DNA of 64,000 bases from Manduca sexta (taxonomy: Eukaryota; Arthropoda; Insecta; Lepidoptera; Sphingidae): contig NC_051140.1 in assembly GCF_014839805.1 (NCBI RefSeq), positions 8,019,826 to 8,083,825 of the forward strand, given 5' to 3'. The translations under genes and the position numbers were made by a program. This document shows, piece by piece, positions 1-12,009 of the stretch (within the stretch, counting starts at the first letter, position 1; each line of letters begins with the position of its first letter). The notes beneath the pieces are model-generated. The model had not been told where the DNA came from. It did no database searches and saw nothing but the letters and a program-made list of their open reading frames with translations.

Positions 1-392
1 AAAAACTACCAAAATGCTTGTGTTACACCTCTATGTTACCCTTAAAGGGAAAAATCTGATTTTGTTTTAGAATTTGTGTATTTACTTTCTCATAAAGTCG
101 AGATGAGCAAAATAACGTGCAGTATAATTATTAATTGTATAGATTTGACCTAAAATAGATCTCTACTTAATAGTGTCATAAATTGACGACTGCAAACTAC
201 ACATTATAAGCTTAATATTTACAACACGTTTATATTAGTTCTTGTTACTTATTTTTAACAATTCAGTATCATACGAAAAGGAAAAATGTCTTAAATGTAA
301 AATTTTCCTTCTTATTATTGTTACTTCAAACAACGTGTGGTTATTTTTTTCAGGACGAGTAGAATTAACATATAAAAAGGTTAGGTAAATGG
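1..392. other. AT-rich upstream DNA, nothing recognised
   Basis: No coding signal or recognised repeat is visible here. The sequence TGTTACACCTCTATGTTACC near base 25 faintly resembles the 3' part of the SINE at 393-657, but is too short to call. Confidence 0.4.
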
Positions 393-657
393 ACTGCCTC
401 GGTGGCGGTTGTATTGCACGTCCGGTACAATGGCGCTCTGAGGTCCTGGGTTCGAATCCCGGGTCGGGCAAAGTGATATTTGGGTTTTTCTGCTCAGTAT
501 CAGCCTGGAGTCTGGAATTTGTGCCCGATATGGCGATAGGCCCGCCCCTATCACATCATGGGACGGAACATACTTGGCGAAAAGTGGGTGCCCTAGTTGC
601 GCCTCTGCATACCCCTTCGGGGATAAAATGCGTGATGTTATGTATGTATGTATGTAA
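393..657 (+). mobile_element. tRNA-derived SINE, family S2, with target duplication
   Basis: A tRNA-like head with a box-A-like stretch (CTGCCTCGGTGGCGG) and a strong box B (GGGTTCGAATCCCGGG) is followed by a non-tRNA body and a (TATG)n tail. The octamer GTAAATGG flanks it on both sides (385-392 and 658-665), as expected of a target-site duplication. Related copies or pieces lie at 22840-23010, 28873-29105 and 44105-44215. It is not a real tRNA gene because the cloverleaf does not close and the body repeats elsewhere. Short open frames across it are incidental. Confidence 0.75.
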
Positions 658-1087
658 GTAAATGGTTTCATACAAAAGCGGTTAATTCTGTAAAGTTCAC
701 GAAGATTGCGGTCATTTGATAAATGCCGTAATATAATAGATGTATAGAGAGAAATTGTACATTTTGTAAATATAGATGGACAGACGGACATCCTAATGAC
801 AATATTTTTATAAATATCTGTGACTTGAAGTGGTCTGGTTTTCAGGCTAACCGAAATTTTAGTATGGCCAAAATTTTATTCGGTTATCACTAGGTTTTAC
901 ATTCTCTCATTTTGACCTCGGGATGTCCCAAACTTCATATTGCGAGATTCGATATTTGTAACATTTGTATAGGCAAATATTTATTCCAGATTAGGTTAGC
1001 GATACGAAGTTGTTAAAATCCATTGGGAATAATAATATTACATGAAGCAACCAAGGGCCTTTTTTACAACTTTCGCGTCACAGACAC

Positions 1088-1100
1088 AACTCTTTACATC

Positions 1101-1148
<48 letters not shown>

Positions 1149-1159
1149 TGTAAAGAGTT
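1088..1159. repeat. (TA)n microsatellite inside a perfect inverted repeat
   Basis: Seventeen-base arms (AACTCTTTACATCTATA at 1088-1104 and its exact complement at 1143-1159) enclose a run of alternating AT of about 38 bases. The whole block is self-complementary and could extrude as a cruciform. Confidence 0.85.
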
Positions 1160-1224
1160 ATAAATGAATCCCTATTTTCCTTGGTCACGCCATCGGCTGG
1201 TCAGGGACTGTCAGGTCAGGTAGT

Positions 1225-1382
1225 TATTGTATAAATTGACCAAATATATAAAGCAAGCTCTAATTTATGCTCCCAAATAAATGGTATTAAAATGAGTAAG
1301 TACTATCTACATTAGCTGTTTAATACGATAGCTGTCAAATTAGGTACATTTATTTGAGAGTTGTGAAACAAGCCCTTAATTT
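1225..1382. repeat. Remnant of a short inverted-repeat element (MITE-like)
   Basis: This segment shares motifs such as CTGTCAAATTAGG, 'atttatttg' and a GTGAAACAAGCCCTTA end with the segments at 42488-42668 and 60400-60590. Its right end matches the complement of the terminal repeat seen at 42488 (GGGCCTGCTTCACAA). It is old and degraded, and its left end is not clear. Confidence 0.4.
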
Positions 1383-1599
1383 CGTATAAACTTAATCACA
1401 CCGAAGAAGATTTATTCCTTAACGTTTTCCCGTAATGTAACGTTAGGGTGGAACTGTGGAAATAACAACACACTAATTTCTACAATATCATAGTCTCATA
1501 GTCATCTCTACCTATCTATGTTCATCATATTTAGCTAAGTTGGTTTGGGCATTTGGAGAGGATAGATGACAGAAGACTGAGAAAAAGGATATGAATCCT

Positions 1600-1985
1600 T
1601 CCTAGCCGAATTTCGGCCACGGCGGCCAATTTCAACGGAGATCACCCTGATACGCAGGATGTATTACAGTGCACAAGAGTGTGCACAATACACAGGTGCA
1701 CTCCCTGTTCCTTCACTCTCATAGATCGGTGAGACGGTAATCCGACATGACCGGAGAGAGACCAGGCGCATGACCAGCGACTTTACGTGCTTTACGAGGC
1801 ACGGGGGTATTACATCGCCAACTTCCTGACTCCAAGCTGTGACTGAGAAATTTTTTAAGATGGAAAAACTCAGTCACTCATTCAACTCATTTTGGCCCGA
1901 CCAAGGATTGGAATCCAGGACCTCAGCGCGGCAGTCGTACTTGTACTGTGTACAATTACAACTACGCCACCGAGCCAGTCAGAAA
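1600..1985 (-). mobile_element. SINE family S3, older copy
   Basis: Read on the - strand, a tRNA-like head (complement of GGATTGGAATCCAGGACC near 1910) leads into a body matching the element at 56575-56907. The two share GTGCACAATACACAGGTGCA and the 'gaccag...tttacgtgcttta' block. The copy here is more diverged, and its box B has changed bases. The open frame across 1892-2179 is a shadow of this repeat. Confidence 0.65.
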
Positions 1986-3480
1986 AAAAATTATATATAT
2001 ATAAGGTCAACATAGATAGAAGAGCCGGTAGGAGTCGACCGCACCGCACCTTCAAATGTCAGCTATCTAACATTCTTAGTAAAGGCCAGGTCAAAAGTAC
2101 CCGGAACCGGCGGGAATGCATGAAAAGATTTATGAAGGTGAAGGAAGCGAGAGAAGTATGCCAGAATCATGCAAAGTAGCATGTACATACAGTCTCTACC
2201 TACCCCTGTGGGATGGAGGCGTGATATTATATTTGTGTATATATAGTCATCATTATAATCGTTTGGTTAGACCCAGTAACCTCGAATATTTTTTGGATAC
2301 ATTAATGTCTCTCATTTTCTACAAAGCAGAAGTCTGATATGTTTGGTATTAACATAAAGAAACGGCGTCTAATCCAAAGTTAGGCATTTTAATATCGATT
2401 CTGAATATCGATATTGAAAATTCCTATCACGATACACTCCTTACAAAAGAGATAAGAGATAAAATTTGAACAACTCTTTAGTTGTAGTGAAATAGATGTT
2501 TTCAAATAATTTAAACTAATGAATTTATAAACGATGTCCTGCCATTCCAAACTGCATTTAATATTAGGTACAATGAATTTACTTTGCCGTGTCAGGTAAA
2601 AAAATAACAAAACGTGAACTTTCCAGAGAGTTTTTATTTAGTAACACCAAAGCCATCTAAAGGACGCTCACAAACTGGAAAGTTAAAACCATTATGAATG
2701 TCAACTGAACTTATCCAAGCAAAGAAATAATTCCAACCCCACCTTTCAAGAATGGAAATACTTTTTATCAAGCCGTTATAGCTCTCGGTGAAGACATAAA
2801 AGTGTCATTAAGTAAAGAAAAAGCGTCCGTGAAACATCCCGGCGACAATGAACACGAATGATTAAACTTGCTCGTTTCGCGTACGAGTAATGGCTTCCGT
2901 GTAAATGTAAGTTTAATATTAAATGTATTGCGATTATAAAAATTATGAAACATAACAAAAAAAAAATAGATTATTTTAGCAGGCGACGAAGTAGCAATTT
3001 CCATAGATTCAACCTAAAATTTATTGGAAATGATCTGAAATTGATCAAATATATATTTTAATAAAAACACATAATGGTAACAAAAAGAAAGTGTGCAATC
3101 ACTAGATCTCCACGTTTTTAAATTTCAACTAAATTATTTTTTATTTCAATTTAGCTTATTAATTACTTATAAATAAACTCGTACAAATTCAACTATTTTC
3201 TTCGTAGTGGTCTCTACCACAGCGCACCGATCTAAAATTACTTTATACTTGGTTCAAACAAACTCCTCTAACGGCACGTGCCTGATTAATTTCACTTATT
3301 AGTAAGCCGCAAACGCACTTGGAATGATCCATTAAAGCGAGATAAAACATGGCAACCCTATTTATACGTTTATCTCGGGCAACATTTGTATCGTGTTTTA
3401 ATAAAAAATATATATAAATAAGAAACGGACGCACAGAACAGAAGCACGTTCTATATTTGTAACTACACTCCGTTCACAAC
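1986..3480. other. Upstream region of Grip, no gene seen
   Basis: AT-rich sequence without a supportable coding exon or recognised repeat. Several short open frames lie here on both strands, but none has domain-like content or good splice context. It should contain distal promoter sequence for the gene starting near 3500, but I see no element I can name. Confidence 0.4.
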
Positions 3481-3494
3481 AACTCATAATATTT

Positions 3495-3590
3495 AGAAAT
3501 CGAGGCGCGCGCGCACGCGCTGCACGGCCGTGTGTTTCGATCGATAGAACCGATCAATAAAATGGGATATAGGACGTGAGTGTGTGTGAA
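3495..3590 (+). promoter_or_regulatory. CpG-rich promoter / 5' leader of Grip with a tiny upstream ORF
   Basis: A short block of alternating CG and GC (GGCGCGCGCGCACGCGCTG near 3505) stands out from AT-rich surroundings just before the first coding exon, as expected around a transcription start. No clear TATA box or initiator can be fixed. In the leader, an ATG at 3562 opens a five-codon frame that stops at 3577-3579 (TGA), 11 bases before the main ATG at 3591. It may modulate translation. The leader assignment is inferred from position only. Confidence 0.45.
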
Positions 3591-3723
3591 ATGTTTTCAA
3601 ATTTCAAACTGCCGGTGTTGAAGCCTAAAGGGGCGAAGGATGAGCCGTTATACTGCTACAGGAGCGTAAAGACCAAACCGCCCAAAACTCCGACTCTCAA
3701 CCGGGTGAAGCGACATCAAAGAC
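3591..3723 (+). CDS. Grip: Grip coding exon 1: N-terminal tail
   Basis: The exon encodes 44 complete residues plus one base. The ATG at 3591 is the first in-frame methionine. The frame stays open back to a GTG at 3576, but no upstream ATG is in frame. It ends at a consensus donor, GTAAGT at 3724. The basic tail contains AKDEPLYCYRSVKTKPP, which resembles the KDESPY...TKPP stretch near the N-terminus of vertebrate GRIP1, and so supports assignment to this gene despite the 45-kb gap to the next exon. There is no signal peptide or membrane segment. The continuation of the frame past 3723 is intronic. The splice partner could be an unseen exon rather than 49243. Confidence 0.7.
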
Positions 3724-6700
3724 GTAAGTTTTATATTTGTGTATGCGAAAATAAACACAGCTTAACGAAGTGTTCTTGCTTATTGCAAACGGAATTAAAT
3801 GTTTCGACTATTAGGGTATCGGGAAGCTTTGGAAGCGGACTAGGGAGTACGTCCCTACTCGAACCGCATCCTAATTTGCACGTGTATGCAAGAGAGACGT
3901 TCGCCTGAATAATCAAGTAAATATGTCAACAAGAAACGGTTTTTAAGCTTTGATTAAACTTAGTTTTATCGGTCACGTCGCGTCTCGTAAAGTTTAGAAG
4001 TCGTGATATAATAGTTTGAGTATGTTACAATTAACACAAGAATGAAATGTTTACAAGAACTCCGCATTTTATAGATATATAGGTACGTCGTTCATTCAAA
4101 GATTCATTACCTAAGAAATATAAAGTTATTCATGCTCGTTTATGTTTAATGATCTGTGAAATTTGTGATAGAACTTACTTTTTTAAGACAGATGCGCGGG
4201 TTCAAGATGATAGTATATTTTTTGTAGGTGTTGGTGGAGTATCGATTATTTCTTCTGCATACTTAAGTTAAAAGCCCACTTTATTACTTATATTGCCAAT
4301 CAACCATTTTTTAACATGTAAAAACAGCTAAAATTTAATTAAAAGGGTAACAATACTGAATGTTTGATCATAAAATGCACATTTATGACCAACAAATAAA
4401 AAAACCTTAGGTTTCTGTCACAATATTCACAAAATATTAAACCAGGTTGAATAAAACATGAATTTGTCAATACCTTAAAAATAAGTTTTTTAATTAAAAC
4501 CACACAAGCAAGTTACAGTTGATATATTAAGTTGTAAGTCTGAAGTTGTGTCGACCATACAATTGAAGACAAACCAATGTCATCCGAGTGCACCTGCTTG
4601 ATATTAAAGGTACAAGCCTTTAGTAGAGCCGAAAATTCTCAGACTGTATAACAGCTGTCAGTCAGTCATTCTACAATATCTGAATCATTTATCGCATATT
4701 TTGATTGATGTACAAAACACACAAGATCAGGAAACAACATCTTTAATGAATCACAACCCGGAAGTTTGAAACTCTGCCGCCCACAGCGTGACGAGGCGTA
4801 ATGATATTAAAATCACGTGCCAAGTTCCAAAATTCGACATCTGCCGCAGATAGCTTGCCGTTATCTTTTATTATTCAAACAATATTTTTGAAACTCTCCC
4901 TTTTTGTAATAAAATCTCATTATGCACTTATTTTTTATTTATTTGACACTGCCTTCAGTTTCGTTTTAAGTTGCTGGGGTGTTGGGATTTTATTGTTAAT
5001 TAGTCTTAAAATATTAAGGTAGTATAAAATGTTAAAAATAATGCGCTCGTAAACATACAGACGATATTTCTAAATGATAATTAGAGAGAATCTGTGTCTC
5101 TAAATCTGGGCTACATTAATTAATATTAAATTATTATGTTATATTCAAAGTATTAACTGTTTATGATAACTTAACATCGCTCGAGTAGGGACATCGATTA
5201 TTAAAATTTTTGACGGTTTATCTTAGAATTAATTATTGAATCATTGGGTATTCGTTTTTTATAAAAGATATTGTGTTTTAAACATTAAAGATAAAAAATT
5301 AGACTTAATTTGTTTGAGTAATTTCATTTTATAAATAACTAAACCCTATATTATGACTCAAAAATCAACCTTTAATTTATATTGTAATATGTATTTGCAA
5401 TTTGTCTAAATAAGTTTGCTATATGCCATTTCAATGTCTTTACTAACGCATACAATAAGCGATAAAGGGCGCGGCAAAAACTATTACACGAATGTTTGTA
5501 CACGCCATCTAGTGTCCAACAAAGCTAACTGCACCCCACAGACAATTCCCGAGAAAGTTCATAAATAACAGCCAAAAAGTTAAACACTCAGTTACAGCAG
5601 TCGTCTTTGAACCATTTTCTGGTTAGCAGTTAAATTTAGCCATGATTTATAAACATTTACCGTTTATTAGGGCACCGCGCACTTTTAAACTTCCAATAGT
5701 TTTTAGTTTATCTCGTGGTGTATGAAAAGATAGTATAAGATATTTTTAGTTTTAATTTTATGACGCAGAGAACCCGGTATAAATATTATTCTTACCAAAT
5801 ATAAATCTTGATTAGAAGTATTATAATTAGCCACTATCTGTTTACAGAAAACGTAATTGCAAGCACTGTAGTATTTGTAGTGAATCAATTCGATGATTAG
5901 GCGAATAAATGCCAAATCCTGCACAATTATTTTAAAGGAAATCAACCATTATAACAAGAGATGAGAATCCAATGATATAACAAAAATAGAACGTATCTAT
6001 AAATTGTTATTTAGTCAGTAGCAGTATTTTTTTTTAGGATAAAAAAATGTTCCTGATCATTTCTTATGTTTACGCAAATCGTAGACATTGAGATAAAATT
6101 ATTTTCTGGATTTTATAGTAGTTTTTTTATGTTATTTTCTCCCGACGTTTGTAAGACTTTGCAGCTTTCGTGGTCACAGGGCAGAATGACGAAAATAATA
6201 AAATAAAAAACCACGATAAAATCTGGAAAATACTTTTATGTCAATTTCAAAAACGATTCTTCTAAATAAAACAAAACAAACATAAATTGTAATTATTTTT
6301 ACGGGGAATAAGAAGCTTTCCCATCGCCAGTGACGCCCGTAATCGGCATTGATGAAAAATCGGTCATTTGAATGTCAACTAATAGTCGGCTAATTAGCCA
6401 AGTCTGTATCTGATCCATCCTTAATTCTGGATAAAGTATGTACTGTTTATGTGTTGTGACAGTAACTATCTAGTTATTAACCTGTTCATCTCGTCTTTCT
6501 GCGTAAAATGAAACAAAAAGATATATTTTCATCGATTATAATATGAAATATATTATTTATTAACATTCAAAATATTAGTAGTATATTGACATGTTAAGGT
6601 CCCTCATCGAGCATACGGCCTTGAGCATTCATTCCATACGTTTACGACGGATAGTCACGAATGGGATATACAAAAATATACAAATATTTCTTAAAAACCA

Positions 6701-9700
6701 AAATTTTTAGTTTCTTTGAAAATTTTAAACAACTAAAATATTCTTTATTAGAAGAAGAGACGGGATCAACAACTTTAGTGATATTTTCATTGTGAAATTA
6801 ATGAAACAAGATCCACATTATAAACAATTTTAACCGCAATGTTACGGATTGATAGTATTTTTTTCATTCTGATATTTATTAATTACTGAAGCAAATCATT
6901 TGGGGATATACAAAAATTCAATTCAAACCTAATTTTATTAACATTTGTTTAATCCACGAGAGATTTTGTTGAATTACAGAAAATGTAGACTCTATTTTAC
7001 CAGAAAATAAATCTTAGCTCTCCAAGCCACGGTTCAAACAGTAAAACACGACGTAAAATAACAATAGAAAAATTTCAAAGCGAAACCTTGCAAGGCACGT
7101 GCATTACGTCGCCCAAACTTTCCTCCCATTGAGAGGGCCACGATATATTTAGGACGTTGCGTAAAATAGCTTGCCCCTAATTACGCTCCCATTGGGCCCG
7201 GAGTAAACGGCAGGAAGCCCCGAATGGCTGGACGCTTTTCTTAGCAGACTTTTGTTATTGACTGTTTTGCGCCGTCATACGGTCTTGTCTTCAAGTAGTT
7301 AAGTGACAAGTCAGGCTTAGGGTACAGACTTCTACGTTTATTTAGGTTTAGTAAGGGCTCGAGGAAGGCTGATTTTTGGCGAAATTTCATGTCAATAAAA
7401 GACCGTGTTCTTTTGTAAACGCTTTTAAGTAAATAATCGTAAAAGTTCTCCATGTTCTAACAATAAGGTGGTTTAAATTAGGGCAATGAAAACTGTTTTT
7501 CATATAGTCTCATGTAAATACTTGGAATAAACTAAAATGTATTATTAATGTTATATCATCGATTTACAAATTTGATAAATATTTCAAACAAAACTTAATA
7601 GAATCAGTTAAACTATTATAAGAACGGCATACTAGACATACATTTAAACAGCGTTCCTTAACAGAAGCATCAACCCGTGAAAGACCACGGCCGGGTCCAA
7701 AATTCCAGTTTCAGTCCGTTCCGGTGACCCGGCACTAACTTCCGATTCGCCCGCGTGCTCTGAAACCCGAATCATCTTTTAGGTCTGTTCAGACTGTCGA
7801 GTCTAATCGACGACTTAATAATCATAAAGAATACAATTATGACCTGTGATAATAGTGGAAGTGAAAATATCAGTGTAAGTATATGCAATACGATTAATAA
7901 AACAGATGACTGGAATTACCAATCTGATTAATATTATAAACTTTTTGCTTAACTGTGTCATTCCACATAATATATTAACATTAAACCCTTTTGAGTTCAC
8001 ATATTGTCATTCTTACTCTGCGAAGGACAATATTTATTACGTGAGTATGTGTCACGATAGTCATAGTGTTTACCGAAATATTTAACTTCGTTGAATTTTG
8101 TATTACTATTATGACATTTAAGATATCTTTCATTAGTATTATGAGTAGTTTTTTAATGCAACATCTGAACGGACCTTAAAATTGTAACCAATTCCGCGCG
8201 AGACGGCCGTTTCTTCGGATCGTCACCTCTCAGTGACAACAGATGGCCATTTTCCGGGGGCTGCTGTTTGCGCGTGTTTTTAATTCACATTTTCACGGTT
8301 GGCCGAGTGATATGGAAAGTGGATTCTTTGCCAGCCGGTAGGTGAGACCATTAACTATGCTTCGGATCTTTCCGTTCCGCTGAGTATTCTACGGTTATTT
8401 TAGCTGGTACTTGGTATTTATTATAGGTACTGGTGGTTCCTGGGTGTACGAGAACTTTTAGCTATCCTTTAAAGTTACGTATATAGTATATAAAAGCAAA
8501 TTTTGCAGAAGAACAGATTCACACCCCTTAAACATTTTCTATTTTTTACATTTGTCGCCGCAGCACCTCGTTATTCGTTGAATTGGTGAATTTCCGGAGC
8601 GATATTGGCGCCATCTCATCAATCATCATCAATCATTAAGTCGAGGAAGTATTAGAAAAGGAGGAAGGTTGACTGCTGTCAATATAAGGACCGGTCGAAC
8701 GACGAGAGCTCAGTCTTGTATGAGTCTTGTAGAAGACTTCAACAGTCTTGTTTCGACGCTCGAACCGAGCACATTATGTATTCCGCTAGTGTTACTATGC
8801 AGTAAATTGTTAGTGAAGTAAAGAAATGTTTCAATAATAATTGAATAACTGACTGAACAAATAAATATAGACAGATGATACTTTACCGGTCATGTAAAAA
8901 AATAATCAAGTAAATAGTTTCACTTCGACACATTGCTGTTTATATTTCGATGATTTAATACCTGTAATGTTTCATACACACAATACTTAGAACACAGTAA
9001 AAATTATTTAATATGATAATATATTATTTATTTATTTTTACATTTTATATACAGAGAAGTATATGAGCGGACATAATGCCAAAGGCATTTTCTACCAGTC
9101 GACCTTAAGATGGTGCAAAGATAAACAAGGATACATTTGCGAATGGTGAAGAAAATTTTATTATACAAAGTATATAAGTCTCAAACCTCAAACGTAATGA
9201 TGCTCATGTCGCACACAGAATACGTCACATAATTTAATTACACTGAGTAGTTTCCAACTAAGGACGCAATAATTCATCTTAGCCGAGCTTGTAAAAAATG
9301 ACCCGAGGACATTCAGACCGGGGTTGCATCCCCCATTACCATAATCCCAATTACTTAACATTGCGAATGCTCTCAGTAATTCATACGGTCGTTGACTTTT
9401 AACAAGAACTAGATCTTTCCGAGAATTAAAGTTGGTGCTTTTGACCCATCTTGTGTTTTATGTAGGACGGCTGTTGCGTCAGGGTTGATTATCAAAGTTC
9501 GGGTATATAACATTTGATATGTTAAGCACGAGATTAAACGTTTGTCTTTATACTTATATATAATAAAGTTTTTACCTTTAGATGTAGGAGATAATCACTA
9601 AATATTATTGATTCGTTTATCAATTAACTAACGAGAAATGGAACTAGCTCCGTACATATCTGTGTGTTATTTATCCTCGGAATAGACTTTTACGCGGAAA

Positions 9701-10235
9701 GAACTGAGGGTATAAGGTAGACTGAAGTTATTAAATAGCATTATATACCAAATCGACCTCTATACCTAATCTTCTATAGTATTTGTCCGATTTGATGCCA
9801 GTCTCCGAGCTTCTAATCTTTCATTTACTCTCATATCTTCCACTATGAACTCGGGTCAAGAGCATTTTAAGTAGATTTTAAGATCGTACTAATACATATA
9901 GTGGTGGTCGGTGTAGCTATTATTGCTGCATCGAATATTACTACAATTGGTATTCGCTTAATAATATTAATTTTTTATACATTTATTAAGAAGTATACAA
10001 AGAAAATCCATTTTCACGCCATATTTTTAAACTCTGCACATTCTTGTGTAAACTCAACCGCTTTTAAGGTATATTTTTAGAAAGATTTATAGCCTAGTAC
10101 GACAAATGGAGACGGTACAGTGACCTTTTAAACCATTTGGTACTATCCTTGATTGTGTGTTCGTAAAGAATTCTGTGCTGTTCTTATTACATAACATGCC
10201 GTGTTTAAAAAATCTATTTTTGAAGAGTTTATTTT
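3724..10235. other. Grip intron 1, proximal part, mostly single-copy-looking
   Basis: I see no exon or clear mobile element in most of this stretch. It includes several GC-richer islands (about 7080-7230, 7680-7780 and 8190-8340) without coding character. The open frames at 4801, 5703, 7241 and 7815 lack splice context or recognisable content. Confidence 0.35.
9020..9115. repeat. Dispersed repeat tail, pair with 40620-40710
   Basis: A (ATTT)n stretch is followed by a segment with ATAATGCCAAAGGCATTTTC and 'cgacctt'. The segment at 40620-40710 has the same order with TTAATGCCCAAAGCATTTTC. This is probably the 3' end of an old LINE. Confidence 0.45.
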
Positions 10236-10490
10236 ACAAGGGGACGTTAAGGTGTTCAGTACACCTGATGATAAGTTAGGTGGGGTCCAATAGAATGTTG
10301 ACTGACGAGAGATGATTACTCCTCGACAGTCGGCACTATTATGCCGGCCTGTTGGAAAAGGGTATACACAGGCTGATCCCGGAACGCAACACACTTACGT
10401 GAGCCACTATGACAGGTTCTACTACCTTGTGTATGATAGTCGCTATTCGGGCGGATATATAATATATCCTACTAACAGCGAGGTGTGTGT
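10236..10490 (+). repeat. Dispersed repeat family R5, copy 1
   Basis: Shares a run of blocks with 42941-43184 and 59571-59790: 'cctgatg.taag', 'gtccaatagaatg', ATTATGCCGGCCTGTTGGAA, 'acaggctgat' and CGGATAT...ATATATCCTA. All three copies lie in the same orientation. The frames at 10143-10394 (-) and 10312-10524 (+) are shadows of it. Confidence 0.7.
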
Positions 10491-11859
10491 ATTCTTGAGG
10501 CGATCATTTGAATTATTCCTTTGAGAATAACCTAAAAGTTGTATATAATAATGTATTTATATCATTTTGTAAATACTCATTAATTAAATCGTAAATAACA
10601 AATTAAAATGAGCTAGACTTTGAATAATAACCATTAACATATTTTATATCGTAATAATCATATTATATTCAAATTATAACAGCGGCAATAACTATTGCAT
10701 GGCTTTCAATGCACTCAGTAGATATTTCAAATTTAATTTCCTAAGTTACTTTAATAACGTTTATCACATAATTATCTTTTATAATGGTAATTTGACTAAT
10801 GCAAAGCCCGCATAGAGCAAAATCTAAATAATAGATACTACGTACTCTACACAATATTACTATACTAAATAGCAATAGAAAAGAAAATATATAAAGTCTT
10901 CGAAACGTCGGGAGAAAACTAAAATTTTTAAAACCGCGATAAAAGCCGAAAAATAGTTTAATTTTAATGTCTAACATTCGCGTAAACACAATAAATCATT
11001 ATAAAAAAATATCAATATTTTATTTATAAACTCACACAAATTGTTACCTACCCTGAAAATCTAACTCCGAACTCCTGCGTATACCAACCATATATGTACC
11101 TCATCACATAGATGAGTTTAAGTGTGGAAGAAGATACGAAGTTTGAATAAAATAAAATGACCATGAACTTTGTTAAACATTATTAATTTTATTAAAATCC
11201 AACTAAAAACTTTACATTTATAAAATAATATCCATTTCACATTACAACAAAATATTTTCAAATAGCTGTTGAATTGCTGAAATATCTACAAATGCCAAGT
11301 GTCCGAGACCCGATTTAGTTTGTATAGTATTTGAAGAATGTGTACACCCTCTTGACCGAAGCGATAGGAACGCAGTCCTACCCAATTCACAATCCGTCCA
11401 GTTCTGAACTCAGCTATCCTAATCGTAATCGTAAATCGTAATTCAAATCAAATAAATATAGTACTAACAATGGTAAACAGAATCTAAAACATTTTAAACA
11501 AACTAACTTGTTTTGATACTGATAAAATATACCTTAAAACCCAACGTGACTAGCTCGGTGGCGTGTATCGCGTACGCTTTACGACTACCGTATTCTCGTA
11601 ACGAGCCTCAGGTCCTGTAGACAAGATGTCTTACTATTATCGTTAACGCTATAGTTATGTATGAGAATGACATCTCCTAGCAACAGCCTTATCGATATAT
11701 CCCGGTTGGCAACGGCTTGGCTGTGCCTCTGGCATTGCTTTAGTCCATAGGCGTCAAATGCTGCTTAACATCAGGCGGACCGCTCGCTCGTTTGTCTACT
11801 AAGGCAAAAAAATGTGGTTCTCTCATAATTTTTCTATTTTTTATTAGCGTTAGCGATTG
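10491..11859. other. Intron 1 segment with degraded repeats
   Basis: AT-rich sequence. Around 11545-11620 is a degraded SINE-like head (AGCTCGGTGGCGTG). Around 11690-11790 is a fragment with CATCAGGCGGACCGCTCGCT, a phrase typical of dispersed lepidopteran repeats. Nothing coding is seen. Confidence 0.35.
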
Positions 11860-11965
11860 TTTTTTTTATGTTATAGGGGGCAAACGAGCAAACGGTAAGT
11901 GATCACCGTCGCCCACGAACATCTGCAATACCAGGGGGTATAGAGATGCGTTGCCGGCCTTTTAG
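11860..11965 (+). repeat. Left half of an older repeat split by the foldback element, with 9-bp target duplication
   Basis: The block ending GCGTTGCCGGCCTTTTAG is interrupted at 11965. Its natural continuation (GTAGGAATACGCTC...) resumes at 22725 after a second copy of GCCTTTTAG. The 9-mer at 11957-11965 is the left target-site duplication. Confidence 0.8.
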
Positions 11966-12009
11966 AGCTCTGTCAAGGTAGCAGTAGTAACTTAGCAGAA
12001 TTAAACCAA

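Noticed and set aside
440..470. tRNA-like GGTTCGAATCCCGGG block as a tRNA gene
   Set aside because: No closing acceptor stem; the flanking body repeats at other sites and a target duplication is present, so it is a SINE.
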